64,000 nucleotides of DNA. Source: Tsuneonella sediminis (GTDB lineage Bacteria > Pseudomonadota > Alphaproteobacteria > Sphingomonadales > Sphingomonadaceae). The notes below the pieces were generated by a model, which was given only the letters and a program-made list of their open reading frames with translations, was not told where the DNA came from and did not search any database. The stretch covers positions 1 to 64,000 of the forward strand of contig NZ_JBNCBU010000004.1 in assembly GCF_051912845.1 (NCBI RefSeq), written 5' to 3'. Positions 27,334-35,464 of the stretch are shown here, piece by piece. How positions within the stretch are numbered: the first letter of the stretch is position 1; each line of letters begins with the position of its first letter. Position numbers and translations under genes: made by a program.

Positions 27334-28548
27334 ATGATGGCGACCCTGGCCGAACCGAAGGAAGCGAGCGCCGACGAGGCCTTTCGCGAAGAAGTGCGCG
27401 CGTTCCTTGCCGGGAACTTCCCGCCCGAGCTCAAGGGAAAAGGGAACGCGCTGGCCAGCGTGGAAGGCCCGACCAAGGAGACCGATCTCCAGAAGAAATG
27501 GCGCGAAGCCATGGGCAGCCGCGGCTGGGGCACGCCCACCTGGCCGAAGGAATACGGCGGCGGCGGCCTGTCGAAGAAGCAGGCGCGCATCCTCCAGGAG
27601 GAAATGGCCAGGGCGGGCGCTTACAACCCGATCGGCGGCATGGGGGTGATGATGTTCGGCCCTACCCTGCTCGAGTACGGGAGCGAGGAGCAGAAGAAGG
27701 AGCACATCCCGCCGATCTGCCGCGGCGAGATTCGCTGGTGCCAGGGTTACTCCGAACCCAACGCGGGGTCCGACCTCGCCAACCTGCAGACCTTCGCCGA
27801 GGACAAGGGGGATCACTACCTCGTCAACGGCCAGAAGACCTGGACCAGCGGCGGCCAGTGGGCCGACAAGTGCTTCGCGATCGTCCGCACCGACAGGAGC
27901 GACAAGCACAAGGGCATCAGCTTCATGCTGATCGACATGGATTCGCCCGGCGTCGAAGTGCGCCCGATCCAGATGATCAGCGGCATGAGCCCGTTCTGCG
28001 AAACGTTCTTCACCGACGTGAAGGTGCCAAAGACTAACCTCGTCGGCGAGGAAGGCCAGGGCTGGACGATCGGCAAGCGATTGCTCCAGCATGAGCGGAC
28101 CAACCTGTCGGGCGGCGGCGGCCTCGCCTCGCTGATGGGATCGAGCCTTGCCGACATGGCGAAGAAATACCTCGAGACCGACGGCGAAGGCCGGATCGTC
28201 GATGCGATCCTGCGCGACCGGATCGCCGATTTCGAGATCCGCTGGCAGTCGTTCCTGCTGACCGCGCGCCGCGCGGTCGAGGAAAGCAAGGCCGCCGGCG
28301 GGGTCAGCGAGATCAGCTCGGTGCTGAAGAAGCTCGGCACCAAGCTCGGCCAGGAACGCGCAGAGCTGACGATCGAGATCATGGGCATGCAGGGTCTCGG
28401 CTGGGAAGGCGAAGGCTTTACCGACGCCGAGCTTGCCGGCGTGCGCGCCTGGCTCTTCGGCAAGGCGACGACGATCTACGGCGGGTCGACCGAGATCCAG
28501 AACAACATCATCGCCAAGCGCGTGCTCGGCATGCTGGACCACCAGTAA
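27334..28548 (+). CDS. Acyl-CoA dehydrogenase, catalytic-type subunit of a heteromeric pair
   Basis: A 404-residue acyl-CoA dehydrogenase. The middle domain has GYSEPNAGSDLANL and NGQKTWTSGGQWAD. The YEGT glutamate is replaced by glycine (YGGSTEIQ), but Glu254 in LLQHERTNLSGGG sits where isovaleryl-CoA dehydrogenase keeps its catalytic base. The RxQFG motif, whose Arg binds FAD across the dimer, is missing. The next gene has that Arg but no catalytic Glu. This split matches the alpha2beta2 dehydrogenases of steroid catabolism (ChsE1/ChsE2 type). The two genes lie 27 bases apart. Confidence 0.88.
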   Translation: MMATLAEPKEASADEAFREEVRAFLAGNFPPELKGKGNALASVEGPTKETDLQKKWREAMGSRGWGTPTWPKEYGGGGLSKKQARILQEEMARAGAYNPIGGMGVMMFGPTLLEYGSEEQKKEHIPPICRGEIRWCQGYSEPNAGSDLANLQTFAEDKGDHYLVNGQKTWTSGGQWADKCFAIVRTDRSDKHKGISFMLIDMDSPGVEVRPIQMISGMSPFCETFFTDVKVPKTNLVGEEGQGWTIGKRLLQHERTNLSGGGGLASLMGSSLADMAKKYLETDGEGRIVDAILRDRIADFEIRWQSFLLTARRAVEESKAAGGVSEISSVLKKLGTKLGQERAELTIEIMGMQGLGWEGEGFTDAELAGVRAWLFGKATTIYGGSTEIQNNIIAKRVLGMLDHQ

Positions 28549-28575
28549 GGCCGGCAGGACAAGGGAGCGAGAAAC

Positions 28576-29643
28576 ATGGCTGTCCTCAACGAAGAACAGG
28601 AAATGCTGCGCGACATGGCGCGCGACTGGGCGACCAACGAGAGTCCGGTGGCCGCGTTCCGCAAGGTCCGCGCCGACAAGCCCGCCGAAGGGTATTCCCC
28701 GCAGGCGTTCCAGACGATGGCGCAGATGGGCTGGACCGGTATCGTCATTCCCGAGGAATACGGCGGAAGCGATTTCGGCTGGATGAGCGCGGGTCTCGTG
28801 GTCGAGGAACTCGGCAAGACCCTCACCGCCAGCCCCTTGGTCGCGACGACCCTGGCAGCAAGCGCGATCGTGATCGGCGGGTCCGACGAGCAGAAGGCGA
28901 AGTGGCTGCCGAAACTGGCGAGCGGCGAAGTCGTCGGCACGCTCGCCATCGACGAATCCGCGCGCCACGATGGCAAGATCTCGGCCAAGGTCGACGGCGG
29001 CAAGCTGTCGGGCACCAAGGCCTTCGTCCACGAAGCGCACGGTGCCTCGCTGTTCGTGGTGGCGGCATCGGACGGGCTCTACCTCGTCGAGAATGGCGAC
29101 GGCGTTTCGCTGTCCGACCGCAAGCTGACCGACCAGCGCAGCCACGCCCAGGTGACGTTCGACGGTGCCGCGGCGGACAGGCTGGCTGGCGGCGGCGAGG
29201 ACCTTCTCGACAAGGTCCTCGACCGGGCGCGCATCCTGACTGCGGCAGAGATGCTTGGCATGGCGCAGCAGGTATTCGACGTGACGCTCGATTACCTGAA
29301 GCAGCGCGTCCAGTTCAACCAGGTGCTCGCCAGCTTCCAGGCGCTGCAACACCGGATGGCGGACCTGTTCGGCGATCTGGCGATGATGCGCAGCGCGGTC
29401 GAGGGTGGTTTGGACGCGCTCGATTCCGGGTTCGGCGTGCCCCGCGCCGCCGCGATCGCCAAGGCCGAAGCCAACCGCGTGCTGCATGTGATGAGCCGCG
29501 AGGGCATCCAGCTCCACGGCGGCATCGGCATGACCGATGAATACGACATCGGCTTCTACCTCAAGCGCGCCCGCGTGCTCGAGGCAAGCTGGGGTTCGAG
29601 CGGGTTCCTCAGGGACCGCTTCGCCCGGCTGGCGGGCTACTGA
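28576..29643 (+). CDS. Acyl-CoA dehydrogenase, FAD-completing subunit of a heteromeric pair
   Basis: A 355-residue, short acyl-CoA dehydrogenase. The N-terminal domain has GIVIPEEYGGSDFGW. The SEPxxGSD loop is degenerate (AIDESARHDG). Ala218 lies where a catalytic Glu would be in the isovaleryl-CoA dehydrogenase position, and there is no YEGT motif. Arg244 in QRVQFNQVLASFQALQH, which contacts FAD of the partner, is kept, as is LHGGIGMTDEYDI. It should therefore depend on the preceding gene's product for catalysis. Spacing and size (404 + 355) match known heterotetrameric pairs. Confidence 0.87.
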   Translation: MAVLNEEQEMLRDMARDWATNESPVAAFRKVRADKPAEGYSPQAFQTMAQMGWTGIVIPEEYGGSDFGWMSAGLVVEELGKTLTASPLVATTLAASAIVIGGSDEQKAKWLPKLASGEVVGTLAIDESARHDGKISAKVDGGKLSGTKAFVHEAHGASLFVVAASDGLYLVENGDGVSLSDRKLTDQRSHAQVTFDGAAADRLAGGGEDLLDKVLDRARILTAAEMLGMAQQVFDVTLDYLKQRVQFNQVLASFQALQHRMADLFGDLAMMRSAVEGGLDALDSGFGVPRAAAIAKAEANRVLHVMSREGIQLHGGIGMTDEYDIGFYLKRARVLEASWGSSGFLRDRFARLAGY

Positions 29644-29720
29644 ATTCGGTAGAACCCATACAGGACAGCGCCCTCGCCGATCCCGGCGAGGGCGACTCGT
29701 TCGTTCGCCACGCGCGGTTC

Positions 29721-30941
29721 GTGCAGGGGAACCTGCGGCGCAACTACACCGCGAACATGATCCACGGCATCCTCGGGATGACCGGGTTCCGGCTGATCTA
29801 TGCGCCCACGATCATCCCTGCCTACCTGCTGGCCATCACCGGCAGCCCCGCCGCCGTCGGTCTGGGCACCGCCCTGCTCCAGCTCGGCGCCACGGTCTCG
29901 CCGATTCTCAGCGGCGCGAGGATCGAGCACCGCAGCCATATCCTGCCCTATTCGATCAGGGTGGGATCGATGATGCGGGTCGCCATCCTTGGCCTCGCAA
30001 TTGCCGGCTGGACGCTGACGGGCAGCGCGCTCGTGTGGGTAACGCTCGGCCTGTTCCTGTTCCTCGGGTTCTTCAACGGCGCGCAGCGGGTCGCATTCCA
30101 GATGCTCATGGCCAAGGTCATCCCCATCGACCGGCGCGGGCGGCTGCAGGGCTATCGCAACCTGGCGGGAGGGCTGATCGCCGCCGCGCTCGCGTGGGTC
30201 GCGGGGCATTATTTCATCGCGGGCGAGTGGCTCGGCAATGGCTACGCGACGACGTTTCTGTTCGCGTTCGTCCTGACCAGCGCGGGGTTGCTTGTGCTCC
30301 AGACGATGATCCGCGAACCCGCTGCACCGGCCTCCCGTCCGGTCATCCCTCTGCGCGAACGTATCCGGCAATTCCCGCAGCTGCTCGAGGACAAGGACTT
30401 TGCCCGGTTCATCGGCGCGCAGGCGCTGGCGACCGCCATCCGGATCGGCGGGCCGTTCTGGACGGTCTACGCCGGGCAGAGGCTGGGCTTAAGCGGCGCG
30501 CTGATCGGCGGGCTGAGCCTCGCGTTTCTCGGGGCGGACACCATTTCCAACCTGCTGTGGGGCGGGATGGGAGACCGCCTGGGCTTTCGCATAGTGTACA
30601 TCCTCTCGCTCGTGTCGGTGATCGCAGGCGTGGGTCTGCTGACGGTCTCGGCCACGGCCGCGCCGATCTATCTGGCGTTCGTCCTTCTCGGGGCCGGAGG
30701 CTCGGGCTGGATGCTGGCCTCGACGACCATGGTGCTCGAATTCGGCGCGCACGAGGACATTCCGATGCGGCTGGCGTTCGTGACCACCGCCGAAGGCTTC
30801 GTCGCCGCCGCCGGCCCGGTGCTGGCGGGACTGCTGGTAGCGGTCGCGGGCTTCACGCCGCTGTTCACGCTGGTGCTTTTGGCACTGGTCGCCGCGCTCG
30901 GGCTGATGACCTTCGCGGTGCGCGAGCCGCGAACGAGGTAG
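29721..30941 (+). CDS. MFS transporter
   Basis: A protein of about 406 residues with 12 hydrophobic segments and a TM2-TM3-like loop VIPIDRRGRLQGYRN in the first half. It is a major-facilitator permease of unknown cargo. The GTG at 29721 is the first standard start, but the frame is open and GC3-rich back to a CTG at 29640 that overlaps the upstream TGA (CTGA), which would add 27 residues (LNSVEPIQDSALADPGEG...). Neither has a good ribosome-binding site. It follows the dehydrogenase pair directly and is the last gene before the receptor promoter region. Confidence 0.78.
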   Translation: MQGNLRRNYTANMIHGILGMTGFRLIYAPTIIPAYLLAITGSPAAVGLGTALLQLGATVSPILSGARIEHRSHILPYSIRVGSMMRVAILGLAIAGWTLTGSALVWVTLGLFLFLGFFNGAQRVAFQMLMAKVIPIDRRGRLQGYRNLAGGLIAAALAWVAGHYFIAGEWLGNGYATTFLFAFVLTSAGLLVLQTMIREPAAPASRPVIPLRERIRQFPQLLEDKDFARFIGAQALATAIRIGGPFWTVYAGQRLGLSGALIGGLSLAFLGADTISNLLWGGMGDRLGFRIVYILSLVSVIAGVGLLTVSATAAPIYLAFVLLGAGGSGWMLASTTMVLEFGAHEDIPMRLAFVTTAEGFVAAAGPVLAGLLVAVAGFTPLFTLVLLALVAALGLMTFAVREPRTR

Positions 30942-31034
30942 AACTTTGGTTAGGGTCCAAGGGTTTGGTCGTTGCACAATTCCAACATCGCAACATTATT
31001 ACCCGCACACCGAGAGAAAATCGCCCATATCAGC

Positions 31035-31080
31035 TTGACAGCAGGGCCTCGTTGACATTCAATTTCGAGAAACGGGTATC
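31035..31080 (+). promoter_or_regulatory. Candidate promoter of the TonB-dependent receptor
   Basis: Two TTGACA hexamers (31035-31040 and 31052-31057) lie 17 bases apart in the 190-base gap before the receptor gene. The second is followed after 17 bases by GGTATC (31075-31080), a poor -10. The first is followed after 17 bases by TTCAAT. The -35 match is exact but the -10 is weak in both. A small hairpin CCGCC/GGCGG (31081-31096) follows, and then the ribosome-binding site AGGAGAGG. Confidence 0.35.
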
Positions 31081-31131
31081 CCGCCTCAAAGGGCGGCATC
31101 AGACAAGTCCGTGTCACAGGAGAGGAAACCG

Positions 31132-34116
31132 ATGACCAAGACAGCTTTGCGTCACACCTGCGCCTGCCTCGCGCTCAGCGCCGGCATGGTGGGCATACCG
31201 GCCGTTGCGCAGACGGCCGAAGACGGCCAGGTGGACGAACGCCAGATCGTCGTTACCGGCACCCTCATCCGCGGCACTCCGGAAGATGCCGCGCTTCCCG
31301 TCGACGTCAGCACGGCGGAAGAACTGACCGCCGCGGGCGTGACCAACCCGCTCGAATTCATCAAGGACCTGCCCTCCAGCGGCGCGGTTCTGGGCGATTC
31401 CAACCAGTTCTCGACCGCCAGCCAGGGTTTCCAGGGCAACGGGTCGATCAACCTCAGGAACCTCGGCGCACAGCGTACGCTGGTGCTGTTCAACGGCCGC
31501 CGCTTCATTCCCGCGCCGGGTGACGGGTTTGCCGATACGAACCTGATCCCGCTGTTCGCGCTCGACCGGATCGAAATCCTCAAGGACGGCGCGGCCGCGA
31601 CCTACGGCTCAGACGCGATCGGCGGCGTCGCCAACTTCATCACCAAGAGCCGGTTCGACGGCATCCAGCTCAACGGCGACTACAAGTTCGTCGACGGGTC
31701 GGACGACGATTACAACGCCAGCATTCTCGTCGGAAAGAACTTCGGCGGGTTCAACATCCTCGCCGGGTTCGGCTGGCAGCACCGCAGCGAACTGCAGGCC
31801 CGCAAGCGCGACTTCATCACCGACGTGCCCTACCAGGTGAACCCGTCGGGCTGGTCGACCCTGGGCAATCCCGGCAGCTACCTGCCGCGCGCGGGTGCGA
31901 CGCCGGTGTCGGGTGTGACGCTTGACGGCAACCAGCTCAACATCTGCAATACGCTCGGCGGTTTCCAGTCCACGACCGGACCAAACGGCACAGGCAGCCC
32001 GATTTGCCGTTTCACCTTCGTCCCGTTCGACAACCTCGTCGAGAAGACCAATCGCTACCAGGCTTACCTGCAGGCCGACGCCGAGCTGTCGGACAACCTG
32101 CGGTGGCACGCCGAGGCGCTCTGGGCGCATTCGCTGCTCCCGCGGCTGCGTTATTCGCCGTCGTTCCCGCCAACCCAGGGGCCGCGTGGCCCCGGCAGCG
32201 TGGGCGCATTCACCGTGCCGAGGGCCAACCCGGGATTCCAGGGCTTCATCAACCAGAGCTATCCGGCAGGCAGCGCGGCCTTCAACACGGTCAACAATCT
32301 CGCCACGAACGCCCTCATCATCCTGTTCCGCCCGTTCGGCGTGGGCGGCAATCCGGCGACCGACGAACTGGGTAGCCAGTTCGGGCGCGCCGAGGACGAT
32401 GCATGGCGCATCTCATCGGGCTTCGATTACGACTTCAGCGACACGTTCCGCGCCAGCCTGTTCGGAACCTACCAGCGCCACTGGCGCGAGGCGTGGGTGA
32501 CCGACGCAGTCGGCGGGCGGCTCCAGCGCGCGCTCGACGGGTTCGGCGGCCCCAACTGCACCGGCACAACCCCGGGTGCCAACGGGTGCCTGTGGTTCAA
32601 CCCCTTCATCAACACCGCGCCGCGAGCACGCGTCACCGGGGTCGCCAACCCGGGCTTCATTTCCTCGGCACAGAACAGCCCGGAGGTCGTGAACTGGATC
32701 TACATCCCCAACGGCACGATCCAGATGGAAGAGAACGTCATCTTCGACCTGATCTTCTCGGGCGAGACCGGCCTCGATCTCGGCGGCGGGCCGGTCGCCT
32801 ACGCGTTCGGCGCCCAGCACCGGCATTCGTACTTCACCTCGAAGCCGTTGAATGCGCTCAACGACCGCAACCAGAATCCGTGCCCGATCGAGGGCGACCG
32901 GTCGTGCCTCAGCCGGCCGGGCGCCGACATCGGCCCGTTCATCTTCCTCGGGCAATCGACGCAGGTCGCGCTCACGCAGAACGTCAAGGCGCTGTTTGCC
33001 GAAGTCAACGTGCCGATCGGCACGCGGCTCGAGGTGAACGGCGCGGTCCGGTTCGAGGATTACGGCGGATCGGTCGGATCGACGATCAATCCCAAGGGCT
33101 CGTTCCGCTTCGAGGCGACCGACTTCCTGACCTTCCGCGGGTCGATCGGCACGACGTTCCGCGGGCCGACCGCGGCGCAGGTGTCGCCGACTTCGGTCAC
33201 AACGCTCGCGGGCATCCAGGCCGCGGCGAACAACTTCAAGTCGGTCGACCTGTTCGGCAACAACGTCGATCTCGGGCCGGAAACCGCGTTCACCTACAAC
33301 ATCGGCGCGGTGATCAAGACGGGCGGCTTCACCAGCTCGGTCGACTTCTGGTCGTACGATTTCGATGACCGGATCACGACCACGCCGGGCCAGGCGATCG
33401 CCTCGTCGGTCGGCAACAACCAGACCAACGGGACTACGCCGGTCAACTGTTCGAGCCCGCTGGCCAACCTGATCACCTTTGCCGGCAATGCCTGTATCCA
33501 GGGCGTGACGGTCGGCAACGACATCGCCCGCGTGCGGACCGACTGGGTGAACGGGCCCAAGGTGAAGACGCAGGGTATCGACGCCGCGATCGACTACCGG
33601 ATGCCGATCGGCGCCGAGGTCGAAGCGAGCATCGGCGCGCAGGGCACCTACATCACGAAGTACGACGTGGACGATTTCATCTTCCGCGGCGTGAACCTGC
33701 AGCCCGGCTATTCGGCGCTGGGCTTCAGCAACTACTTCCGCGATCCGGGCACCGTCTCGAAGCTGCGGGCCAACGCCTATGCCGGGCTGGAAGTCGGGCC
33801 GGCGAGCCTGAGGGCGGTGTACAAGTACATCAAGGGCGTGACCGACGATCGCTGCCCCGCCCTACCCGCCCCTTGCGCCACGACGCCTGATGGCTTCTCG
33901 ACCAACTTTGGCCGGGAAATCCGCGACTACCACCAGCTCGACCTGTTCGCGAACTACAAGCTGCAACTCGGCCGGTCTGATGCCATGCTGCGCGCGGGCA
34001 TCGAGAACGTGTTCGACCGCGATCCTTCGGCGGCGCGTCTGGAGGCGGGATACGATCCGTTCACGGGCAATCCCTATGGCCGGATGTACACGCTGGGCAT
34101 CACCTTCGATTACTGA
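31132..34116 (+). CDS. TonB-dependent outer-membrane receptor
   Basis: A 994-residue receptor. Signal peptide residues 1-28 (ending VAQTAE), a TonB-box-like RQIVVTG at about 39, a plug domain (about 50-175) with GNGSINLRNLGAQRTLVLFN and ILKDGAAATYGSDAIGG, then a 22-strand barrel ending in an aromatic residue (ITFDY). This plug class is expanded in sphingomonads and imports large nutrients rather than only siderophores. Lying among acyl-CoA catabolism genes, it probably imports their substrate. ATG 31132 has a strong AGGAGAGG site; a GTG at 31111 is rejected. Confidence 0.93.
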   Translation: MTKTALRHTCACLALSAGMVGIPAVAQTAEDGQVDERQIVVTGTLIRGTPEDAALPVDVSTAEELTAAGVTNPLEFIKDLPSSGAVLGDSNQFSTASQGFQGNGSINLRNLGAQRTLVLFNGRRFIPAPGDGFADTNLIPLFALDRIEILKDGAAATYGSDAIGGVANFITKSRFDGIQLNGDYKFVDGSDDDYNASILVGKNFGGFNILAGFGWQHRSELQARKRDFITDVPYQVNPSGWSTLGNPGSYLPRAGATPVSGVTLDGNQLNICNTLGGFQSTTGPNGTGSPICRFTFVPFDNLVEKTNRYQAYLQADAELSDNLRWHAEALWAHSLLPRLRYSPSFPPTQGPRGPGSVGAFTVPRANPGFQGFINQSYPAGSAAFNTVNNLATNALIILFRPFGVGGNPATDELGSQFGRAEDDAWRISSGFDYDFSDTFRASLFGTYQRHWREAWVTDAVGGRLQRALDGFGGPNCTGTTPGANGCLWFNPFINTAPRARVTGVANPGFISSAQNSPEVVNWIYIPNGTIQMEENVIFDLIFSGETGLDLGGGPVAYAFGAQHRHSYFTSKPLNALNDRNQNPCPIEGDRSCLSRPGADIGPFIFLGQSTQVALTQNVKALFAEVNVPIGTRLEVNGAVRFEDYGGSVGSTINPKGSFRFEATDFLTFRGSIGTTFRGPTAAQVSPTSVTTLAGIQAAANNFKSVDLFGNNVDLGPETAFTYNIGAVIKTGGFTSSVDFWSYDFDDRITTTPGQAIASSVGNNQTNGTTPVNCSSPLANLITFAGNACIQGVTVGNDIARVRTDWVNGPKVKTQGIDAAIDYRMPIGAEVEASIGAQGTYITKYDVDDFIFRGVNLQPGYSALGFSNYFRDPGTVSKLRANAYAGLEVGPASLRAVYKYIKGVTDDRCPALPAPCATTPDGFSTNFGREIRDYHQLDLFANYKLQLGRSDAMLRAGIENVFDRDPSAARLEAGYDPFTGNPYGRMYTLGITFDY

Positions 34117-34140
34117 TCGAAGTCGGGGAAACGGGCATCG

Positions 34141-34171
34141 GGGGCCGTGCGGGAAACCGCCCGGCCCCTTT
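34141..34171 (+). terminator. Rho-independent terminator after the receptor gene
   Basis: GGGGCCG-TGCGG (34141-34152), loop GAAA, CCGCC-CGGCCCC (34157-34168) form a 12-bp stem with one mismatch, followed by TTT. It lies between two convergent genes and may serve both. Confidence 0.7.
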
Positions 34172-34200
34172 CGCTTGGTCCAAATCAAGAATTCGGTGGA

Positions 34201-35454
34201 TCAGCCGAGTTCGGGCGGGTCGGTGAACACCCCGGCGCACAGCGTCCAGGCATAAAGCCGGACCGCGCTTTCCTCATCGGGCTGGCGGGCCGCCCAGGCG
34301 CGCGCCTCATAGGCACCGTTCAGCGCCGGCATGATCAACTGGCTCGCGACCATCGGGTCGACCGCGCGCACGCTGCCTTCCGCGATACCGTCAGCGATCA
34401 TGCCCGCAAAGCGATTGGCGAGCCGGTTCGACCGCACGACGACGCTGCCACGCTCGTCGCTCGGCAGGGCCTGGAGCGCGGCGGTGCGCAACAGCGGCAT
34501 CGCGTCGTTGAACTGAAGGTCGATCAGTTCGGCGAGCGCGCTGGCGATCCGGCTCCAGCCGCTTGCGTCGAGTTCGCGTGCGGCGATCTGCGCGGCAGAC
34601 AGGCGGTCGTAGCTTTTCTGGAAGCACTCGAAGACGAGGTCGTCCTTCGCGTCGTGATGGTGGTAGAAGCTGCCCTTGGTAACGTTGAGCGCCGCAGCGA
34701 TCCGGTTGACCGAAGCGCCGCGATAGCCGCGCTGATTTATCATCACCGTCGCGGATCGCAGGAACGCGTCGGCAATCTCGGCGTCGCCGTCAGCCTTGCT
34801 GCGCCATGCTTCGTTCGCCAGCGGCAGCGGCGACCAGTCGCCGGGCCGTGCAGCGAGCCCCTGGGCGAAGATGTCGAACATGCGGTCTTCGAGCCGGTCG
34901 AAATCGCGGATCGAGTAGCGCAGCGACCAGACTGGCCACCAGAACATCGTCTCGAGCAGGATATGGGCCCGCGCCGTGTCAAGCGCGCGCCGGGTTCCGG
35001 TGCGTCCGTCTCCGAAAAAGCCGCGCACGCAATCGACGATCCGGCCGTACTGGTCGAGAAGCGGGGTCTGAGCCTCCTCATCCAGCGTGCGGATTTCGCT
35101 CAGCGCAGTGATGAGCCCCTTTTCACCCAGCCGTATGCGGCGTCGCAGTTCGACGTGGGCGGCGATGAACGCGCGCAGGCGATCGGCCGGATCTGCATGG
35201 CTGGCCGCGTCGTTCGCGGCTTCCTCGAGCCAGTCGAGCGTCGCTGCGAACACAGCGACGACCAGCTTGTCCTTGCGGTCGAAGTAATAGGTGATGCTTG
35301 TCGCGTTGAGGCCGACAGAACGGGCCAGTTCGGCGAATGTCGTGCCCTTGACGCCAAGATCGTTGATCAGCGCGGACGCCGCGTGGATCACGTCCTCGCG
35401 CCGGCGCCCGAAGCGCGCGGTTTCGCCGCTCCTCGATTGCCTCGACCCGCCCAT
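34201..35454 (-). CDS. Double-headed TetR/AcrR family regulator (two DNA-binding domains)
   Basis: A 417-residue protein with two complete TetR units in tandem. The first helix-turn-helix lies at about residues 20-66 (TTFAELARSVGLNATSITYY), and a ligand domain follows to about 215. The second lies at about 227-274 (ASVNRIAAALNVTKGSFYHH), with its own C-terminal domain. Typical TetR proteins are about 200 residues and dimerise, so this one chain resembles a covalent dimer of two different halves. It starts 10 bases after the acyl-CoA ligase stop, so the two are likely co-transcribed. It probably represses the nearby catabolic genes in response to an acyl-CoA. Confidence 0.88.
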   Translation of the reverse strand: MGGSRQSRSGETARFGRRREDVIHAASALINDLGVKGTTFAELARSVGLNATSITYYFDRKDKLVVAVFAATLDWLEEAANDAASHADPADRLRAFIAAHVELRRRIRLGEKGLITALSEIRTLDEEAQTPLLDQYGRIVDCVRGFFGDGRTGTRRALDTARAHILLETMFWWPVWSLRYSIRDFDRLEDRMFDIFAQGLAARPGDWSPLPLANEAWRSKADGDAEIADAFLRSATVMINQRGYRGASVNRIAAALNVTKGSFYHHHDAKDDLVFECFQKSYDRLSAAQIAARELDASGWSRIASALAELIDLQFNDAMPLLRTAALQALPSDERGSVVVRSNRLANRFAGMIADGIAEGSVRAVDPMVASQLIMPALNGAYEARAWAARQPDEESAVRLYAWTLCAGVFTDPPELG

Positions 35455-35464
35455 CGCGGCCCTG

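Noticed and set aside
27211..29517. A 768-codon minus-strand frame
   Set aside because: It lies opposite two well-conserved acyl-CoA dehydrogenase genes and has no family motif; long antisense frames are common at this GC content.
31111..31131. Earlier GTG start for the TonB-dependent receptor
   Set aside because: It would place the AGGAGAGG ribosome-binding site inside the gene and spoil the signal peptide.
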